A stretch of 64,000 nt of DNA, from NCBI RefSeq assembly GCF_009184865.1, contig NZ_CP045096.1, positions 8,308,001 to 8,372,000 on the forward strand, written 5' to 3'. Source of the stretch: Streptomyces phaeolivaceus. Its GTDB lineage: Bacteria; Actinomycetota; Actinomycetes; Streptomycetales; Streptomycetaceae. Below the pieces are notes generated by a model. That model ran no database searches, was not told the DNA's origin, and saw nothing but the letters and a program-made list of their open reading frames with translations. This document shows positions 38,486 through 46,387 of the stretch, one piece after another. Both the position numbers and the translations under genes were made by a program. How positions within the stretch are numbered: position 1 is the stretch's first letter; every line of letters begins with the position of its first letter.

Positions 38486-39595
38486 TTACTTGACGCCGAG
38501 ACCGGCGTCGTCGACCTCGTCGTCACCCTCGGCCTTGAGGACCTTGTTGAGCAGCGTCAGGTCGTAGATCCCGTCGAGCTTCGGGTCCTCCAGCAGACCG
38601 GCCTTGACCGCGTGGTCCGCCTCGGTCTGCAGGGTGGACGCCAGCGGGTCGTTGATGAACTGGATGGACGTCCATGCCGGGTCGAGCACATCCGCCGGCA
38701 GCTCCTTGCCGGAGTCGGCCTTGAGCTGGGCGTTCGCCGCGGCCTTCGCCTCGTCCGCGTTGGAGTTGATGAACGCGTTGGAGTTGACCGAGCCGCGCAG
38801 CACGGCCTCGACGACGTCCGGGTGCTCCTTCAGGAACTCCTGGCGCACGATGATGTTCGTGATCACGAACTTCTTGTCCGGCCACAGGTCGGCCTCGTCC
38901 AGCAGGACCTTCGCGCCCTCGGCGACCAGCTTGGAGGCGGTCGGCTCCGGCACCCAGGCGCCGTCGATGGCACCGGACTTGTAGGCGTCCGGGGCGACGG
39001 AGTTCTCCGTGCGGACCACGGACACATCGCCCTTGCCGGTGTTCGCGTCGACCTTCCAGCCCTGCTCCGCGATCCAGTTGAGGAACGCCACGTCCTGCGT
39101 GTTGCCGAGCTGCGGGGTGGCGATCTTCTTGCCCTTGACGTCCTTCAGGGACTTGATCTTGTCCGGGTTGACGACGAGCTTGACGCCGCCGGAGGCCGAG
39201 CCGCCGATGATGCGCAGGTTGGCGCCGTCCGCCTTGGTGTAGCCGTTGATCGCCGGGGAGGGGCCGATCCAGCCGATGTCGATGGAGCCGCCGTTGAGGG
39301 CCTCGATCTCGGAGGGGCCGGCGTTGAAGGTCGTGTACTTCGCCTTGGTGCCGCCGAGCTCCTTCTGGAAGAAGCCCTTCTGGATGCCGACGAGAGCGGT
39401 GGCGTGGGTCAGGTTGCCGAAGTAGCCGATGTTGACGGTGTCGACACCGTCGATCTTCTCGGCCCCGGCGGCGACCTTGTCGGTCTTGGACTCGGTGGAC
39501 TCGGAACCGTAACCGCAGGCGGCGAGGGTGAGGAGAGGGAGCGCGGCGATGGCGGCGAAAGTACGCCGGAAGGCGGCGGAGCGGTGTGCAGGCAC
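38486..39595 (-). CDS. ABC transporter substrate-binding lipoprotein (SsuA-like)
   Basis: A 369-aa solute-binding protein. The GTG at 39595 gives a clean lipoprotein signal (RRTFAAIAALPLLTLAAC, Cys near residue 27); a longer in-frame start at 39628 is possible. The mature fold matches the sulfonate/taurine class: VNIGYFGNLTHATALVG, FNAGPSEIEALNGGSIDIGW, KGKKIATPQLGNTQDVA and GAWVPEPTASKLV. The ligand is probably an organosulfonate, judging by family and by its place in an assimilatory sulfur operon. Confidence 0.9.
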   Translation of the reverse strand: MPAHRSAAFRRTFAAIAALPLLTLAACGYGSESTESKTDKVAAGAEKIDGVDTVNIGYFGNLTHATALVGIQKGFFQKELGGTKAKYTTFNAGPSEIEALNGGSIDIGWIGPSPAINGYTKADGANLRIIGGSASGGVKLVVNPDKIKSLKDVKGKKIATPQLGNTQDVAFLNWIAEQGWKVDANTGKGDVSVVRTENSVAPDAYKSGAIDGAWVPEPTASKLVAEGAKVLLDEADLWPDKKFVITNIIVRQEFLKEHPDVVEAVLRGSVNSNAFINSNADEAKAAANAQLKADSGKELPADVLDPAWTSIQFINDPLASTLQTEADHAVKAGLLEDPKLDGIYDLTLLNKVLKAEGDDEVDDAGLGVK

Positions 39596-39724
39596 GGGAG
39601 GTGTTCCTCTCGGAGGCCCGGCGGTCACGGTCTCTCAGGTCGTGGCCGGGAGGTCAGGAAAACGGTCTTCGTCGCAACCGGGACGTCGGGTGGGGGGACG
39701 GGGCGCGCAGGCGGTGCGCGTACG

Positions 39725-39829
39725 TCAGCGCACACATCGCGCGACTCCGCCCTGCCCGCTGCCGAGGGCGCCGCTGCCGACCCGGCCGCCCTCCTTCGCG
39801 AACGTCGCGTAGTAGTCCACGGGGTTCAT
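39725..39829 (-). CDS. Possible 34-aa protein between cysN and the ssuA-like gene
   Basis: A 35-codon frame starts one base after the cysN stop and ends 129 bases before the lipoprotein gene. The product begins MNPVDYYATFAKEGG and continues as a Gly-rich tail. There is no strong Shine-Dalgarno, but the position directly after cysN would allow termination-reinitiation. The first 15 residues look protein-like; the rest may be chance. It could be a degenerate ORF or a small peptide of the operon. Confidence 0.35.
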   Translation of the reverse strand: MNPVDYYATFAKEGGRVGSGALGSGQGGVARCVR

Positions 39830-39830
39830 G

Positions 39831-41159
39831 TCAGAAGTCCCACCCGTCGTCCTCGGCCTCGTCCTTGACGGGCTCGGGGGAGGCGAACGACTCGCCGACC
39901 ATGCCGGCGGTCAGCGTGGTGCCGTCGGAGGGGTCGATCAGGATGAAGGAGCCGGTGCGCCGGGAGTCGGCGTAGGAGTCGACGGGGAGCGCCTCCGCCG
40001 TACGGACCTTCACCCGGCCGATGTCGTTGGCGACGAGCTGTCCCGGGTGCGGGTGCAGGGACAGGTCGTCGAGGGTGAGCCGGGACGGGATGTCCTTGAC
40101 GATCGCCTTGACCGTGCGGGTGCCGTGCTTGAGCAGCACCCGGTGGCCCACGGTGAGCGGCGCGTCCGCCACATGGCAGACGGTCGCCTCGATGTCCTGG
40201 GTGGTCGCGGGCGCGTCCTTGCTGGGCACGAGGAGATCACCGCGCGAGATGTCGATGTCGTCCTCCAGCAGGAGGGTCACCGACTGCGGGGTGTGGGCCG
40301 CGTCGACCGGCTCGCCGAGGAGGTCGATGCCCGTGACCTTGGTGGTCCGGCCGGACGGCAGGACCGTCACCGGGTCGCCGACCCGGAACGTACCGGCCGC
40401 GATCTGCCCCGCGTACCCCCGGTAGTCCGGGTGCTCGGCGGTCTGCGGACGGATCACGTACTGCACGGGGAGCCGGGCGTGGCAGTGCGCCAGGTCGTGG
40501 GCGACCGGCACCGACTCCAGGTGCTCCAGGAAGGTCGGGCCGCCGTACCAGTCCATGTTGGCCGACGGCTCCACCACGTTGTCACCGGCGAGCGCGGAGA
40601 TCGGGATGGAGGTGATCTCCGGGACGCCCAGCTCGGACGCGTACCCGGTGAACTCCTCGGCGATCCGCGCGAAGATCCGCTCCTCGTACGCGACGAGGTC
40701 CATCTTGTTGACGGCCAGCACGACGTGCGGGACGCGCAGCAGTGCGGCGATCGCGGCGTGCCGGCGGGTCTGCTCGACGACACCGTTGCGGGCGTCGACC
40801 AGGATCACCGTCAGCTCGGCCGTGGAGGCGCCGGTGACCATGTTGCGGGTGTACTGCACATGCCCGGGGGTGTCGGCGAGGATGAACCGGCGGCGCGGGG
40901 TGGCGAAGTAGCGGTACGCCACGTCGATGGTGATGCCCTGCTCCCGCTCGGCCCGCAGACCGTCGGTGAGCAGCGCGAGGTCGGGGCCCTCCTGGCCACG
41001 GCTCGCCGAGGCGCGCTCCACGGCCTCCAGCTGGTCGGTGAGGACCGACTTGGAGTCGTGCAGCAGCCGCCCGACGAGGGTGGACTTGCCGTCGTCGACC
41101 GAACCGGCGGTGGCGAACCGCAGCAGGGTCGTCTCGGTGAGTTCCGTGGTCGTGGTCAT
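39831..41159 (-). CDS. cysN: Sulfate adenylyltransferase subunit 1 (GTPase)
   Basis: A 442-aa GTPase that couples GTP hydrolysis to ATP sulfurylase. P-loop GSVDDGKSTL (about residue 19), DTPGHVQYTRNM (G3) and NKMDLV (G4) are intact, followed by two EF-Tu-like beta barrels. No APS kinase domain is fused; CysC is a separate gene. It starts two bases after the cysD stop, as expected for the heterodimer. Confidence 0.97.
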   Translation of the reverse strand: MTTTTELTETTLLRFATAGSVDDGKSTLVGRLLHDSKSVLTDQLEAVERASASRGQEGPDLALLTDGLRAEREQGITIDVAYRYFATPRRRFILADTPGHVQYTRNMVTGASTAELTVILVDARNGVVEQTRRHAAIAALLRVPHVVLAVNKMDLVAYEERIFARIAEEFTGYASELGVPEITSIPISALAGDNVVEPSANMDWYGGPTFLEHLESVPVAHDLAHCHARLPVQYVIRPQTAEHPDYRGYAGQIAAGTFRVGDPVTVLPSGRTTKVTGIDLLGEPVDAAHTPQSVTLLLEDDIDISRGDLLVPSKDAPATTQDIEATVCHVADAPLTVGHRVLLKHGTRTVKAIVKDIPSRLTLDDLSLHPHPGQLVANDIGRVKVRTAEALPVDSYADSRRTGSFILIDPSDGTTLTAGMVGESFASPEPVKDEAEDDGWDF

Positions 41160-41161
41160 GC

Positions 41162-42100
41162 CTAGAAGTACCCCTCGCGCTTACGGTCTTCCATCGCGGC
41201 CTCGGACATCTTGTCGTCGGCACGGGTCGCGCCCCGCTCGGTGAGCCGGGAGGCCGCGATCTCGGTGATCACGGCGTCCAGCGTGGTCGCGTCCGAGTCC
41301 ACCGCGCCCGTGCAGGACATGTCCCCCACGGTCCGGTAGCGGACGAGGCGCTTCTCGACGGTCTCGCCGTCCTTCGGGCCGCCCCACTCACCGGCGGTCA
41401 GCCACATCCCGGCCCGCTGGAACACCTCGCGCTCGTGCGCGAAGTAGATCTCCGGCAGTTCGATGCCCTCGCGGGCGATGTACTGCCACACGTCCAGCTC
41501 GGTCCAGTTGGAGAGCGGGAAGACACGGACGTGCTCGCCGGGCGCGTGCCGGCCGTTGTACAGGTTCCACAGCTCCGGGCGCTGGCGACGCGGGTCCCAC
41601 TGGGAGAACTCGTCCCGCAGCGAGAACACCCGCTCCTTGGCGCGTGCCTTCTCCTCGTCCCGACGGCCACCGCCGAAGACGGCGTCGAACTTCTCCGCCT
41701 GGATCCGTTCCGTCAACGGCACGGTCTGCAGCGGATTCCGCGTCCCGTCCGGGCGCTCCTTGAGCACACCCCGGTCGATGTAGTCCTGCACGGAGGCGAC
41801 GTGCAGCCGCAGCCCGTGCGCGGCCACCGTGCGGTCGCGGTACTCCAGCACCTCGGGGAAGTTGTGCCCGGTGTCCACGTGCAGCAGCGTGAACGGGATC
41901 GCGGCCGGGGCGAACGCCTTCAGCGCCAGGTGCAGCATGACGATGGAGTCCTTGCCGCCGGAGAACAGGATCACCGGCCGCTCGAACTCGCCCGCCACCT
42001 CACGGAAGATATGGACCGCCTCGGACTCCAGGGCGTCCAGGTGGGACAGGGTGTACGGGGTGCCGGTCTCCCCGGGGACGGCGGTGACGGTCGTCGTCAT
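41162..42100 (-). CDS. cysD: Sulfate adenylyltransferase subunit 2
   Basis: A 312-aa catalytic subunit of ATP sulfurylase that forms APS from sulfate and ATP. The PP-loop is LFSGGKDSIVMLHLA (about residue 46), with the adenylate-binding LLHVDTGHNFPEV and the conserved FPLSNWTELDVWQYI. Length and ends are typical. The start overlaps the cysC stop by four bases (ATGA). Confidence 0.97.
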   Translation of the reverse strand: MTTTVTAVPGETGTPYTLSHLDALESEAVHIFREVAGEFERPVILFSGGKDSIVMLHLALKAFAPAAIPFTLLHVDTGHNFPEVLEYRDRTVAAHGLRLHVASVQDYIDRGVLKERPDGTRNPLQTVPLTERIQAEKFDAVFGGGRRDEEKARAKERVFSLRDEFSQWDPRRQRPELWNLYNGRHAPGEHVRVFPLSNWTELDVWQYIAREGIELPEIYFAHEREVFQRAGMWLTAGEWGGPKDGETVEKRLVRYRTVGDMSCTGAVDSDATTLDAVITEIAASRLTERGATRADDKMSEAAMEDRKREGYF

Positions 42101-42642
42101 GCCAGACCCCTCTCGGTGAGCAGTTTGTGGACCAGCGCCGCGGACTCCTGGACCGTCTGGTCCTGCGACTCGATCCGCAGCTCCGGGGTCTCGGGGGCCT
42201 CGTACGGGTCGTCGACCCCGGTCAGCCCGGAGATCTCACCGGCCGCCTGCTTGGCGTACAGACCCTTCACATCGCGTTCGGAGCACACCTCGACCGGAGT
42301 CGCCACATGCACCTCGACATACGCGGCGCCGCTCGCCGAGTGCCGCTTGCGGACCGCCTCGCGGCTGTCGGCGTAGGGCGCGATGACCGGGACGAGCGCC
42401 TTGACGCCGTTACGGGCGAGCAGGTCGGCGAGGAAGCCGATGCGCTGCACGTTGGTGTGCCGGTCGGCGCGGCTGAAGCCCAGGTCCGCGGTGAGGAACT
42501 CGCGGATCTCGTCGCCGTCGAGGACCTCCACGAGGTGGCCCTCCTCGCGCAGCCGGCCCGCGAGTTCGTGGGCGATGGTGGTCTTGCCGGCACTCGGCAG
42601 ACCCGTGAGCCAGACGGTGGCTCCGGTGGCTCCGGTCGTCAC
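42097..42642 (-). CDS. cysC: Adenylylsulfate kinase
   Basis: A 181-aa APS kinase that phosphorylates APS to PAPS. The P-loop is LTGLPSAGKTTIAHELA (about residue 14), with DGDEIREFL, GFSRADRHTNVQRIGFLA and the C-terminal TVQESAALVHKLL. The GTG at 42642 has AGGAG upstream. An alternative GTG at 42729 overlaps the cysH stop (GTGA) and would add a 29-residue Pro/Ala-rich extension; the operon's habit of overlapping genes keeps that option open. Confidence 0.95.
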   Translation of the reverse strand: MTTGATGATVWLTGLPSAGKTTIAHELAGRLREEGHLVEVLDGDEIREFLTADLGFSRADRHTNVQRIGFLADLLARNGVKALVPVIAPYADSREAVRKRHSASGAAYVEVHVATPVEVCSERDVKGLYAKQAAGEISGLTGVDDPYEAPETPELRIESQDQTVQESAALVHKLLTERGLA

Positions 42643-42725
42643 TGGGTTCTCCTGGTTCTTCGCTGGCACGGGCACGTCGTTCTTCCGCGCGGGCACGGTG
42701 CCGCCCGCGGTGGGCGCGGTGGCGG

Positions 42726-43514
42726 TCACAGGTGCAGCCCGCACTCGGTCTTGGTGTTCCCGGCCCAGCGGCCGGCCCGCGCGTCCTCGCCCGGGGCGAC
42801 CCGGCGGGTGCAGGGGGCGCAGCCGACGGAGGCGTAGCCGTCCATCAGCAGGGGGTTGGTGAGCACTCCGTGTTCGGCGACGTAGGCGTCCACGTCGTCC
42901 TGCGTCCAGCGCGCTATGGGGGAGATCTTGACCTTGCCGCGCTTGTCGTCCCAGCCGACGACCGGGGTGTTCGCCCGGGTCGGGGACTCGTCGCGGCGCA
43001 GGCCCGTCGCCCACGCGTCGAACCGGGTCAGGCCCTCTTCGAGGGGCTTGACCTTGCGCAGGAAGCAGCACAGGTCGGGGTCGCGGTCGTGCAGCTTCGG
43101 CCCGTACTCGGCGTCCTGCTCGGCGACCGTCTGGCGCGGGGTGATCGTGATGACGTTGACGTCCATCACGGCCTCGACGGCGTCGCGGGTGCCGATGGTC
43201 TCCGGGAAGTGGTAACCGGTGTCGAGGAAGACGACGTCCACGCCGGGCCTGGCCCGGGAGGCGAGGTGCGCGACGACCGCGTCCTCCATCGAGGAGGTCA
43301 CGCAGAAGCGCTTGCCGAAGGTGTCCACGGCCCACTGGAGGATCTCCAGCGCCGAGGCGTCCTCCAGATCGCGGCCGGCCTGCTCGGCGAGCGCCTTGAG
43401 CCGGGCGCGCTTCGCCGCGTCCGGGTCGGCCGCGTCCGTGGAAGACACGTCCGTGGAAGACACGTCCGTGGACTCGGATGTATCGGAGTCCGAGTCCGTC
43501 TGAACGGCAGTCAT
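42726..43514 (-). CDS. cysH: Phosphoadenylyl/adenylyl-sulfate reductase
   Basis: A 262-aa reductase that converts APS (or PAPS) to sulfite. The catalytic PP-loop-like region is CVTSSMEDAVVAHL. The iron-sulfur cysteines typical of APS-type reductases are present (DLCCFLRKVKPL and VGCAPCTRR), as is the C-terminal catalytic ECGLHL. The N-terminus has a Ser/Thr/Asp run with a duplicated TDVSS, encoded by a direct DNA repeat. GGAGGGG precedes the ATG, which overlaps the stop of the zinc-ribbon gene. Confidence 0.95.
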   Translation of the reverse strand: MTAVQTDSDSDTSESTDVSSTDVSSTDAADPDAAKRARLKALAEQAGRDLEDASALEILQWAVDTFGKRFCVTSSMEDAVVAHLASRARPGVDVVFLDTGYHFPETIGTRDAVEAVMDVNVITITPRQTVAEQDAEYGPKLHDRDPDLCCFLRKVKPLEEGLTRFDAWATGLRRDESPTRANTPVVGWDDKRGKVKISPIARWTQDDVDAYVAEHGVLTNPLLMDGYASVGCAPCTRRVAPGEDARAGRWAGNTKTECGLHL

Positions 43515-43690
43515 ATGTGATCCCCTCCGCTGTCGGCTCGCTGAACCCCCCGGGACAACAGCCCGAGGAACTTCAACTGGAAGGCTCGATTGCAGGCTCC
43601 GCATTCCCACGCGCCGTTTCCCGTCTCGTTGGGGCGCAGGTCCTCGTCACCGCAGTAGGGGCAGTAGAAAGGCGCGGCTCGCTCGCTCAC
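43511..43690 (-). CDS. 59-aa zinc-ribbon protein coupled to sulfite reductase and cysH
   Basis: A 60-codon gene fits exactly between sir and cysH, with a GTGA overlap on the upstream side and an ATGA overlap on the downstream side. The product has two Cys pairs, FYCPYCG (residues 10 and 13) and WECGACN (residues 30 and 33), forming a clear zinc or iron ribbon, then a short hydrophobic helix (FQLKFLGLLSRGV). Its position suggests a role in sulfite or APS reduction, for example as a rubredoxin-like electron carrier or a metal-site factor. This is inference; I know of no assigned function. Confidence 0.85.
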   Translation of the reverse strand: MSERAAPFYCPYCGDEDLRPNETGNGAWECGACNRAFQLKFLGLLSRGVQRADSGGDHI

Positions 43691-45378
43691 GACAGGGACT
43701 CCTCGCTGGCGCGGGTGACCCAGGCGGCGAAGCGCTCGCCGTCCTCGCGTTCGTCCTGGAAGCGCTTGAGGACGCGCTCGACGTAGTCGGGGAGTTCGTC
43801 GGAGGTGACCTTGAGGCCGCGCACCTTGCGGCCGAAGCCGGCCTCCAGGCCGAGCGCGCCGCCCAGGTGCACCTGGTAGCCCTCGACCTGCTCGCCCTGG
43901 TCGTTGAGCATGAGCTGGCCCTTGAGACCGATGTCCGCCACCTGGATACGCGCGCAGGCGTTCGGGCAGCCGTTGATGTTGATGGTGAGCGGCTCGTCGA
44001 ACTCCGGGATCCGGCGCTCCAGTTCGTCGATCAGGGCGGAGCCGCGCGCCTTGGTCTCGACGATGGCGAGCTTGCAGTACTCGATGCCGGTGCAGGCCAT
44101 CGTGCCGCGCCGGAACGGCGACGGGCTGACCGTGAGGTCCAGGGCCTCCAGGCCGGAGACGAGCGAGTCGATCTGCTCCTCGGTGACGTCGAGCACGATC
44201 ATCTTCTGCTCGACGGTGGTGCGGACCCGGCCGGAGCCGTGCGCCTCGGCGAGGTCGGCGATCTTCGTCAGGGTGGTGCCGTCGACGCGGCCGACGCGCG
44301 GGGCGAAACCGACGTAGTAGCGGCCGTCGTTCTGCCGGTGCACACCCACGTGGTCGCGCCAGCGCGCCACCGGCTGGTCCGGCGCCGGGCCGTCGATCAG
44401 CTTCCGCTCGAGGTAGTCGTCCTCCAGGACCTGGCGGAACTTCTCCGTGCCCCAGTCGGCGAGCAGGAACTTCAGCCGGGCGCGGGTGCGCAGCCGCCGG
44501 TAGCCGTGGTCGCGGAAGATCGAGATGACGCCCTCGTACACGTCCGCGACCTCGTCCAGCGGCACCCAGGCGCCGAGCCGCTGCCCGATCTTGGGGTTGG
44601 TGGAGAGACCGCCGCCGACCCAGAGGTCGAAGCCGGGGCCGTGCTCGGGGTGGCGGACACCGACGAAGGCGATGTCGTTGATCTCGTGCGCCACGTCGAG
44701 CAGCGGCGAGCCGGAGATCGCGGACTTGAACTTGCGGGGCAGGTTCGAGAAGTCCGGGTTGCCGATGATCCGCCGGTGGATCTCGTCCATCGCGGGCGTG
44801 CCGTCGATGATCTCGTCCTCGGCGATCCCGGCGACGGGCGAGCCGATGATCACCCGGGGGGTGTCACCGCAGGCCTCGGTGGTGGACAGGCCGACGGCCT
44901 CCAGGCGTTCCCAGATCTCGGGGACGTCCTCGACGCGGATCCAGTGGTACTGGACGTTCTGCCGGTCGGTGATGTCGGCGGTGCCCCGCGCGAACTCCTG
45001 CGAGATCTCGCCGATCACCCGCAGCTGCCGGGTGGTCAGGCGTCCGCCGTCGATCCGCACCCGCAGCATGAAGTACTTGTCGTCCAGCTCCTCCGGCTCC
45101 AGGATCGCGGTCTTGCCGCCGTCGATCCCGGGCTTGCGCTGGGTGTACAGCCCCCACCAGCGCATCCGGCCGCGCAGGTCGTTGGGGTCGATCGAGTCGA
45201 AGCCTCGCTTGGAGTAGATCGTCTCAATGCGTGTCCGCACATTGAGACCGTCGTCGTCCTTCTTGAACTGCTCGTTGCCGTTCAGCGGGGTGAAGTGTCC
45301 CGCGGCCCACTGACCCTCGCCACGGTGACGGCTCACCTTGCGGCGGGGCGTGGCGGGGTTCTGCGGGGTGGCGGCCAT
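43687..45378 (-). CDS. sir: Ferredoxin-type assimilatory sulfite reductase
   Basis: A 563-aa siroheme [4Fe-4S] enzyme that reduces sulfite to sulfide. The four cluster cysteines are in TMACTGIEYCKLA and NGCPNACAR. Two ferredoxin-like half domains (QLRVIGEISQEFARGTADITDRQNVQYHW and the corresponding C-terminal half) match the duplicated family fold. Sulfite rather than nitrite is inferred from the operon. The ATG at 45378 follows GAAGGA. It is the first enzyme gene after a 27-codon leader peptide. Confidence 0.95.
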   Translation of the reverse strand: MAATPQNPATPRRKVSRHRGEGQWAAGHFTPLNGNEQFKKDDDGLNVRTRIETIYSKRGFDSIDPNDLRGRMRWWGLYTQRKPGIDGGKTAILEPEELDDKYFMLRVRIDGGRLTTRQLRVIGEISQEFARGTADITDRQNVQYHWIRVEDVPEIWERLEAVGLSTTEACGDTPRVIIGSPVAGIAEDEIIDGTPAMDEIHRRIIGNPDFSNLPRKFKSAISGSPLLDVAHEINDIAFVGVRHPEHGPGFDLWVGGGLSTNPKIGQRLGAWVPLDEVADVYEGVISIFRDHGYRRLRTRARLKFLLADWGTEKFRQVLEDDYLERKLIDGPAPDQPVARWRDHVGVHRQNDGRYYVGFAPRVGRVDGTTLTKIADLAEAHGSGRVRTTVEQKMIVLDVTEEQIDSLVSGLEALDLTVSPSPFRRGTMACTGIEYCKLAIVETKARGSALIDELERRIPEFDEPLTININGCPNACARIQVADIGLKGQLMLNDQGEQVEGYQVHLGGALGLEAGFGRKVRGLKVTSDELPDYVERVLKRFQDEREDGERFAAWVTRASEESLS

Positions 45379-45427
45379 GGGTGTATGTCCTTCGGGAAAG
45401 GCGGGGTGGCGGCTCTGACCTGCGCTT

Positions 45428-45534
45428 GCACACGCATGCGCGCACACGCGGGCAGCGTGTGCGACGCCTGCGCGTCCTCGCGCGGGCTGAAACAGAGGAG
45501 GGTGCGGCGCTATTGCCCGGGGTTGTCCAACCCC
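45428..45534 (-). promoter_or_regulatory. Leader hairpins between the cys leader peptide and sulfite reductase
   Basis: Two perfect hairpins lie in the leader transcript: GGGGTTG/CAACCCC with a two-base loop (45519-45534), and a 9-bp stem of CGCACACGC (45441-45449) with GCGTGTGCG (45455-45463). A further copy of GCACACGC at 45428-45435 could pair with the same arm instead, giving mutually exclusive structures. This is the layout expected of an attenuator controlled by translation of the leader peptide. Confidence 0.5.
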
Positions 45535-45549
45535 TCGCGGCAGGGGGCG

Positions 45550-45633
45550 TCAGCTCACCGGACAGATGGCGCTGGACATGCGGCCGAGGTCGACATGGCG
45601 CCGACTCACCAAGGCAATTCCAGTTCCAGACAT
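45550..45633 (-). CDS. Cysteine-type leader peptide of the sulfur operon
   Basis: A 27-codon ORF whose product starts MSGTGIALVSRRHVDLGR and ends with CPVS. It contains the HVDL core typical of the short actinobacterial leader peptides found before sulfur and cysteine genes, and a single Cys codon near its end. It lies 171 bases before the sulfite reductase start, with hairpins between. The likely role is cis-regulation by ribosome stalling when cysteinyl-tRNA is scarce. Confidence 0.8.
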   Translation of the reverse strand: MSGTGIALVSRRHVDLGRMSSAICPVS

Positions 45634-45725
45634 GACGGAAGCGTGTCACGGCTCTTTAGACCGAGTCCACCGTCATCCATATTCCGGACAAGGATGTCTC
45701 GCATGCCGAGACGATGTGATGTGGG

Positions 45726-46307
45726 TCATGGTGTGGGAACGGTCGCGCCGGGCCAGGGCCCCGGCGCCGGGGCGTCGGTCTCCTCGGTCACCTTGGTGTC
45801 GAACAGGGTGAAGCCCCGCCGCTGGTAGTTGGCCATCGCGTGCTCGCCGTCCCGGGTACAGGTGTGCAGCCAGACCCGCTTGGTCGGCGGCAGCTCCGGC
45901 CACCGCTCGGCGAGGTCCCAGGCGCGGGCCGCGCCGTACGACAGCAGATGCCCGCCGATGCGCCGGCCGCGGAACGCCGGGATCAGCCCGAAGTACACGA
46001 TCTCCACCACCCCGTCGTCCTGCGGCTCCAGCTCCACATAGCCGGCGGGCGTCCCCCGGTCGTAGGCGACCCAGCTCTCCACCCCCGGCCGGCCCAGGTG
46101 CTCCTGCCACCGCTCGTACGGCCACGACAGCCGGTCGATCCAGCGGATGTCGCCGCCGACGGAGGCGTACAGGAAGCGGCTGAACTCGGGGGAGGGGACC
46201 TCGGCGCGCACGACACGGATGTCGTCGCCCTCGGGCGCGGCGGCGGGAAGCAGATCGCCGGGCGAGGTCTGCTCCAGGGACCAGGTGGTGACGGGGCTGG
46301 TGCTCAT
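45726..46307 (-). CDS. GNAT family N-acetyltransferase
   Basis: A 193-aa acetyltransferase. The acetyl-CoA site is EIVYFGLIPAFRGRRIGGHLL (R/Q-x-x-G-x-G/A type loop, here RGRRIG), preceded by AGYVELEPQDDGVVE and followed by NYQRRGFTLF. N-terminal residues about 1-60 have no clear domain. The substrate is unknown. It stands between the sulfur operon leader and a secreted protein gene, with its own start. Confidence 0.88.
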   Translation of the reverse strand: MSTSPVTTWSLEQTSPGDLLPAAAPEGDDIRVVRAEVPSPEFSRFLYASVGGDIRWIDRLSWPYERWQEHLGRPGVESWVAYDRGTPAGYVELEPQDDGVVEIVYFGLIPAFRGRRIGGHLLSYGAARAWDLAERWPELPPTKRVWLHTCTRDGEHAMANYQRRGFTLFDTKVTEETDAPAPGPWPGATVPTP

Positions 46308-46387
46308 ACGCCCAGGGAATCATGGGCCCCGGCCCGCCTCCAAGGCCGGACCGGGTGCCCACTCGGGCGGAAACGCGGCGAAAGGTC

